Origin: Erysipelotrichaceae bacterium
Lineage (GTDB): Bacteria; Bacillota_I; Bacilli_A; Erysipelotrichales; Erysipelotrichaceae
Direction of reading: 5' to 3'
NCBI GenBank assembly: GCA_017405675.1
Contig: JAFRAB010000007.1
Coordinates: forward strand, 1-8,347
Length of the DNA stretch: 8,347 bases
Part shown: one piece after another, positions 5,995-8,347 of the stretch
Layout of the letters: every line of letters begins with the position of its first letter
Position numbering within the stretch: position 1 is the stretch's first letter
Made by a program: the position numbers and the translations under genes
Notes under the pieces: generated by a model
Told to the model about the DNA's origin: nothing
The model's database searches: none
Seen by the model: the letters and a program-made list of their open reading frames with translations, nothing else

Positions 5995-6417
5995 ATGAGA
6001 ATTGATATTATCGTATTACTTGTTTTCCTGGCAGTAATTGCCTTCATCGATTACAGACATCACATCATTCCGGACAGTCTATTACTATCTGCGGTCATCT
6101 TCAGAATCCTGTATCTGATTTTTTTGAATAGCTATATAAATATTTTGTACAGCCTGGGAAAAGCACTGTTAATAATGGTCCCCTTTTTGCTGCTGACAGT
6201 GTACATGGAGAAGAAGACCGGAAAGCCGCAATGCGGAGGGGGTGACATCAAATTACTCGGACTGATGGGATTCTACCTTGATCCGATGCCTGTTTTGGTG
6301 ATTCTTTTCATTGCTTCCCTGCTTCAGCTGACCGCTTTGAAGTATACCGGAAGGCAGTTCCTTCCTCTTGCTCCTGCCGTGGCAGTTTCGACAATAATAT
6401 ATCTGTTTCTAGTATGA
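5995..6417 (+). CDS. A24 family prepilin peptidase
   Basis: Predicted 140-residue membrane protein, about four to six hydrophobic segments. It is the short form of type IV prepilin peptidase, lacking the N-terminal cysteine/methyltransferase domain of PilD. The two catalytic aspartates are visible: Asp19 in IDYRHHIIPD and Asp84 in CGGGDIKL, the GxGD hallmark. The C-terminal FLPLAPAVAV also fits the family. It would cleave leader peptides of prepilins or pseudopilins at the membrane. No pilin, ATPase or Tad gene is in the window, so it is an orphan and must serve a locus elsewhere. The ATG at 5995 has AAAGGA 13 bases upstream, longer than ideal. A five-codon frame starting at 5981 ends in a TGA overlapping this ATG (ATGA). 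A strong terminator follows two bases after the stop, so it is monocistronic. Confidence 0.88.
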   Translation: MRIDIIVLLVFLAVIAFIDYRHHIIPDSLLLSAVIFRILYLIFLNSYINILYSLGKALLIMVPFLLLTVYMEKKTGKPQCGGGDIKLLGLMGFYLDPMPVLVILFIASLLQLTALKYTGRQFLPLAPAVAVSTIIYLFLV

Positions 6418-6418
6418 G

Positions 6419-6457
6419 AAGTGTATTTCTGACACGGAAATACACTTTTTTTTTTTT
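6419..6457 (+). terminator. Strong rho-independent terminator
   Basis: AAGTGTATTTC (6419-6429) and GAAATACACTT (6437-6447) form a perfect 11-bp stem with a 7-base loop, followed by an uninterrupted run of 12 T residues (6446-6457). It begins two bases after the prepilin peptidase TGA. This is a textbook terminator. Confidence 0.93.
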
Positions 6458-6518
6458 GTGCCAAAAACGGAGGATTTTTCAGAATTGGCCATTATAGAAA
6501 TAGTGGGAGGTGTTAAAA

Positions 6519-6638
6519 ATGCACGATTCTTTCAATGAAATAATCGACAGACTTATTGAATCGGGGATGGAAGAATACGATGCCATTGCTCTTGTTACAA
6601 GAATGCTTGAGGAAGAAGCAAGGGATTTCGTGTTCTGA
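6519..6638 (+). CDS. Small acidic protein of unknown function (39 aa), possibly truncated by an in-frame TGA
   Basis: ATG 6519 is preceded at eight bases by GGGAGG (6505-6510), a strong translation signal. The 39 codons encode a very acidic, probably helical peptide (IIDRLIESGMEEYDAIALV in the middle, then RMLEEEARDFVF) with eleven acidic and three Arg residues and no membrane segment. The frame ends at TGA (6636-6638), yet the next 15 codons in the same frame (DDYYNHENLENGLIS) are also coding-like and end at TAA (6684-6686). The intact gene may have encoded about 55 residues, with the TGA arising from a tryptophan or another codon, or being read through. It is isolated: the strong terminator lies upstream and the convergent CPBP gene stop only eight bases past the TAA. 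I do not recognise the family. Confidence 0.65.
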   Translation: MHDSFNEIIDRLIESGMEEYDAIALVTRMLEEEARDFVF

Positions 6639-6694
6639 GACGATTACTACAACCATGAAAACCTGGAAAACGGCCTGATATCGTAATCAGATGG

Positions 6695-7390
6695 CTAATG
6701 TTCTGATCTGTAAAGATAGATACCGTAAGATGCAGCCAAAATGCATGTGGTCACTATGTAGATCTTATCAGCCAGTGGATTATCAACGGCGAATACCGAT
6801 AACATGTCGATCAGGCTGTGCGCAATGATCACCGGCCATAAGCTTTTGCCCTTGTAGTAGACCATGGTAAACAGAAAACCTATCATTACCGCAAAGAACA
6901 TCTGAACAAAAGTTTCCAGTGTTCCCTTGCCAACTATGATGTTTACAATGTGTCCCATGCCAAATGTCAGCGAGGAAATGATGATAGCCTGAAGTACTTT
7001 TCCATCCTTCAGCATCGCTTTGAAGAGGAAGCCTCTGAACAGCATTTCCTCAACGAATCCTACCAAAGCAAACATTACCAGGGCTGAAACCAAACCAGTT
7101 CCCCGATAACGCGGGCTTATACCGCCCCAGAGATTGCCTGTTGCTAATATCCACATCGGAATCAGGTAAAGCATTCTTCGGGAATCGCTTATCCATCTGT
7201 CCATACCATACTTTCCCATCAGACCGTTACTTTTAACAAACAGAAATAATGCCAAGGCCATTACCGCCATGGCGATGGCGCAGTATGGACTGTCATCACC
7301 AAGTGTACGTAGATTTCCGAATATCACTACATATGCCACGATGCACAATATCGCAAATGCCAGCTCATTTTTCTCATAAAACTTCTTCAT
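6695..7390 (-). CDS. CPBP family intramembrane glutamic endopeptidase (CAAX protease-like, Abi)
   Basis: Predicted 231-residue polytopic membrane protein. The three conserved CPBP motifs are present: E114-E115-M-L-F-R119 (the EExxxR motif with the catalytic glutamates), F143-G-M-G-H147, and H191-S-L-I-D195. Hydrophobic helices lie around 11-26, 37-53, 73-84, 100-118, 133-145, 160-178, 184-200 and 210-225. Family members include Rce1-like CAAX proteases and bacterial proteins linked to bacteriocin self-immunity and peptide processing. Which role applies is unknown. The start at 7390 is supported by AAGGGG (7400-7405), nine bases upstream and lying inside the last codons of the TetR gene. That gene ends only six bases before, so the two are cotranscribed and probably translationally coupled. 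The regulator therefore most likely controls this protease. Confidence 0.9.
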   Translation of the reverse strand: MKKFYEKNELAFAILCIVAYVVIFGNLRTLGDDSPYCAIAMAVMALALFLFVKSNGLMGKYGMDRWISDSRRMLYLIPMWILATGNLWGGISPRYRGTGLVSALVMFALVGFVEEMLFRGFLFKAMLKDGKVLQAIIISSLTFGMGHIVNIIVGKGTLETFVQMFFAVMIGFLFTMVYYKGKSLWPVIIAHSLIDMLSVFAVDNPLADKIYIVTTCILAASYGIYLYRSEH

Positions 7391-7396
7391 AATTAA

Positions 7397-7936
7397 CTAC
7401 CCCTTCATCATGCCCTGGGCAACTTTTATTAATGCCCTTCTGATAGCTTCCTGATCATATTCCAGTGCGTTATCTGCCACCAGAGCGCCATAGCCGTGTA
7501 CCATGGCAAAAAGAGCTTCAAAAGCATCTGCTGCCTGTTCCCGGTTCATTTCCAGTTCAGAAGCTGCAGAAGCTATTAATTGCTGAACATTTTCATCACG
7601 GATCAGTTCTCTCATATTTTTCCCATCAAATCTTCCTGACTGAAAAAGGAAACGGAACAGATTTCTCTCCTCATGAGCAAACCGGACATATCTTAATCCG
7701 ATTTCAAGGAAATCTTCCGTCTGCGTGAGATACTGCGTATGAAACAGATCGGCTTTCTCATATACCAGATCTTTTAACTCATCTATGTTGGGAAACTGAT
7801 ACATGATGGGCTGAGTAGAACAGCCGAGTTTTGCGGCCAGGCTTCTGACTGTCAGAGCCTGATGCCCTTCTGTTCTAACCAGTTCAAAGGCTCCATCTAT
7901 CATTTCCTCTCGGGTCGTTGTTGGTTTCTTTGGCAT
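7397..7936 (-). CDS. TetR/AcrR family transcriptional regulator, WHG-type C-terminal domain
   Basis: Predicted 179-residue repressor. The N-terminal helix-turn-helix lies at about residues 10-55, with LTVRSLAAKLGCSTQPIMYQF (28-48) as the core; the recognition helix has Gln-Pro-Ile-Met in place of the usual Pro-Ala-Leu-Tyr type residues, followed by the loading helix NIDELKDLVYEKA. The C-terminal ligand domain carries YVRFAHEERNLFRFLFQSG (83-101) and ALFAMVHGYGALVADN (141-156), the pattern of WHG-type TetR C-terminal domains. The start is fixed by AGGAGGT (7941-7947), four bases upstream of the ATG. It is the first gene of an operon with the CPBP protease and has a near-perfect promoter overlapped by inverted repeats, so autorepression is likely. 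The effector is unknown. Confidence 0.92.
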   Translation of the reverse strand: MPKKPTTTREEMIDGAFELVRTEGHQALTVRSLAAKLGCSTQPIMYQFPNIDELKDLVYEKADLFHTQYLTQTEDFLEIGLRYVRFAHEERNLFRFLFQSGRFDGKNMRELIRDENVQQLIASAASELEMNREQAADAFEALFAMVHGYGALVADNALEYDQEAIRRALIKVAQGMMKG

Positions 7937-7960
7937 GATTACCTCCTGTCATACAATATT

Positions 7961-7999
7961 ATAACATTTGTTATTATATTTTACGACAAAGTATTTGTC
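7961..7999. promoter_or_regulatory. Two inverted repeats, probable operators for the TetR regulator
   Basis: ATAACA-TT-TGTTAT (7961-7974) overlaps the end of the -10 box and the predicted transcription start. GACAAA-GTA-TTTGTC (7985-7999) fills the spacer and overlaps the -35 box. Either is well placed for a repressor to block RNA polymerase. Binding by the adjacent TetR protein is inferred from position. Confidence 0.55.
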
Positions 8000-8001
8000 A
8001 A
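7973..8001 (-). promoter_or_regulatory. Consensus housekeeping promoter of the TetR-CPBP operon
   Basis: On the minus strand TTGACA (7996-8001), a 17-base spacer (7979-7995) and TATAAT (7973-7978) match the sigma-70/SigA consensus at all twelve positions. Transcription should begin near 7966, giving a leader of about 30 bases with an excellent Shine-Dalgarno sequence. Such a promoter would be very strong when not repressed. Confidence 0.85.
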
Positions 8002-8003
8002 TT

Positions 8004-8072
8004 AAAGCCCTATATCCAGCCAGATAACCTCCAATATTACCTATTCCGGCTGAGTATAGGGCTTTTTCTTTT
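8004..8072 (+). terminator. Long hairpin with T tail: terminator or structured RNA
   Basis: AAAGCCCTATA (8004-8014) pairs perfectly with TATAGGGCTTT (8055-8065). Inside it CAGCC (8017-8021) pairs with GGCTG (8048-8052), separated from the outer stem by one T-G wobble and one mismatch. A 26-base loop caps the structure. TTTTTCTTTT follows the stem on the plus strand. The form is that of an intrinsic terminator with an unusually long stem, or of a small RNA ending in its own terminator. No plus-strand gene lies upstream within 1.3 kb, so what it would terminate is unclear. Confidence 0.6.
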
Positions 8073-8194
8073 CGACTATAATAAGACACATTTAAACGGC
8101 TATTGGTTCCATAACTCACCAGAGCAAACCGTATCACTCTAAAAGGTTATCGTCTGATCAGCGTAAATAGATCATTAGGAATTTAGTTAATCTA

Positions 8195-8220
8195 GGCAGA
8201 TAGGAAGAATCTGTCTTTTT
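8195..8220 (+). terminator. Short hairpin with T tail just before the last gene (attenuator or terminator)
   Basis: GGCAGAT (8195-8201) and ATCTGTC (8209-8215) form a 7-bp stem including one G-T wobble, with a 7-base loop, followed by TTTTT (8216-8220). It ends 10 bases before the Shine-Dalgarno sequence of the gene at 8248. It could end transcription arriving from upstream or attenuate that gene. The stem is short, so efficiency is uncertain. Confidence 0.45.
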
Positions 8221-8247
8221 CGCTATGTACAAGGAGGTTAGGTAAAA

Positions 8248-8347
8248 ATGAAACGCAGCGAAGTAAGAGATTTAATGGAAGGTATCAGACTTTCCCAGAT
8301 TGATGAGTGGGTTGAAAAAGAACACATCTCAATGAGATCATTGCAGC
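8248..8347 (+). CDS. Hypothetical protein, partial (3' end outside window)
   Basis: ATG 8248 is preceded at ten bases by AAGGAGG (8231-8237), a near-perfect Shine-Dalgarno sequence. The 33 complete codons (MKRSEVRDLMEGIRLSQIDE, then WVEKEHISMRSLQ) form a charged, probably helical N-terminus with no signal peptide, so the product is likely cytoplasmic. The segment is too short to assign a family. A hairpin with a T tail (8195-8220) lies in its leader. The translation signal and codon pattern make it likely to be real. Confidence 0.7.
   Translation, partial: MKRSEVRDLMEGIRLSQIDEWVEKEHISMRSLQ

Larger units (their letters stand above)
7980..8247. other. Structured intergenic region without a supported gene
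   Basis: Besides the promoter, operators and two hairpins listed separately, I see no gene here. A 62-codon minus-strand frame from a GTG at 8137 crosses the long palindrome and the TetR promoter and has no ribosome binding site, so it is not called. No clear promoter for the gene at 8248 was found. Confidence 0.6.

Noticed and set aside
6675..6690. CTGAT/ATCAG inverted repeat between the small ORF and the CPBP gene
   Set aside because: It is a 5-bp stem without a T tail on either strand, within chance expectation.
7949..8137. 62-codon minus-strand frame beginning with GTG at 8137
   Set aside because: It crosses the long palindrome, the consensus promoter and the operators of the TetR operon, and it has no Shine-Dalgarno sequence. 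The openness probably follows from the palindrome and AT-rich sequence.
1..8347. CRISPR array, transposon ends, phage integrase, tRNA or rRNA genes
   Set aside because: I saw no regularly spaced direct repeats, terminal inverted repeats with target duplications, recombinase motifs, or cloverleaf/rRNA signatures on either strand.

Overview
The window reads as a chromosomal stretch of a low-to-moderate GC Gram-positive bacterium, most likely a Bacillota gut or anaerobic lineage. The reasons are AG-rich Shine-Dalgarno sequences before nearly every gene, sigma-70/SigA-type promoters, a lipobox lipoprotein, and protein families typical of that phylum. Genes end in TAA, TAG and TGA and use TGG for tryptophan, so the standard bacterial code fits. 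No rRNA, tRNA, CRISPR array, transposase or integrase was seen.

Layout. (1) 1-666, minus: the N-terminal 222 codons of a lipoprotein that leaves the window on the left. (2) 667-1098: a non-coding gap holding a possible gene relic and a hairpin that probably terminates the next gene. (3) 1099-2648: a divergent pair, a membrane-anchored alpha/beta hydrolase (minus) and a TetR-type regulator (plus). They are separated by a region with at least six copies of TGTTAC/GTAACA, some forming perfect palindromes over the hydrolase promoter and next to the regulator start codon. (4) 2740-5824: an AraC-type regulator (minus) divergent from a two-gene operon, an FHS-like MFS transporter followed 27 bases later by a PHP-family phosphoesterase of the HisK/HisJ type. 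This looks like a self-contained module in which the cupin-AraC protein senses a small molecule, the permease imports it and the PHP enzyme acts on it or on a phosphorylated derivative. The substrate is unknown. (5) 5995-6417, plus: an orphan A24 prepilin peptidase with no pilus genes nearby, followed by a very strong intrinsic terminator. (6) 6519-6638, plus: a 39-codon acidic small ORF with a good ribosome binding site and a suspicious in-frame TGA followed by 15 more coding-like codons. (7) 6695-7936, minus: a TetR-type regulator and a CPBP intramembrane protease in a tightly coupled operon, driven by a promoter that matches consensus at both hexamers with 17-bp spacing and carries two inverted repeats. 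(8) 7980-8247: a 62-base imperfect palindrome with a T tail and a second hairpin with a T tail, placed just before (9) a gene at 8248 that leaves the window on the right.

The window is therefore a run of small regulator-plus-effector modules, each with its own control region. I did not find a clearly novel large system. The points most worth a second look are the in-frame TGA in the small ORF, the structured element at 8004-8070, the G8 tract in the transporter leader, the TGTTAC operator cluster, and the AraC-MFS-PHP module with unknown substrate.
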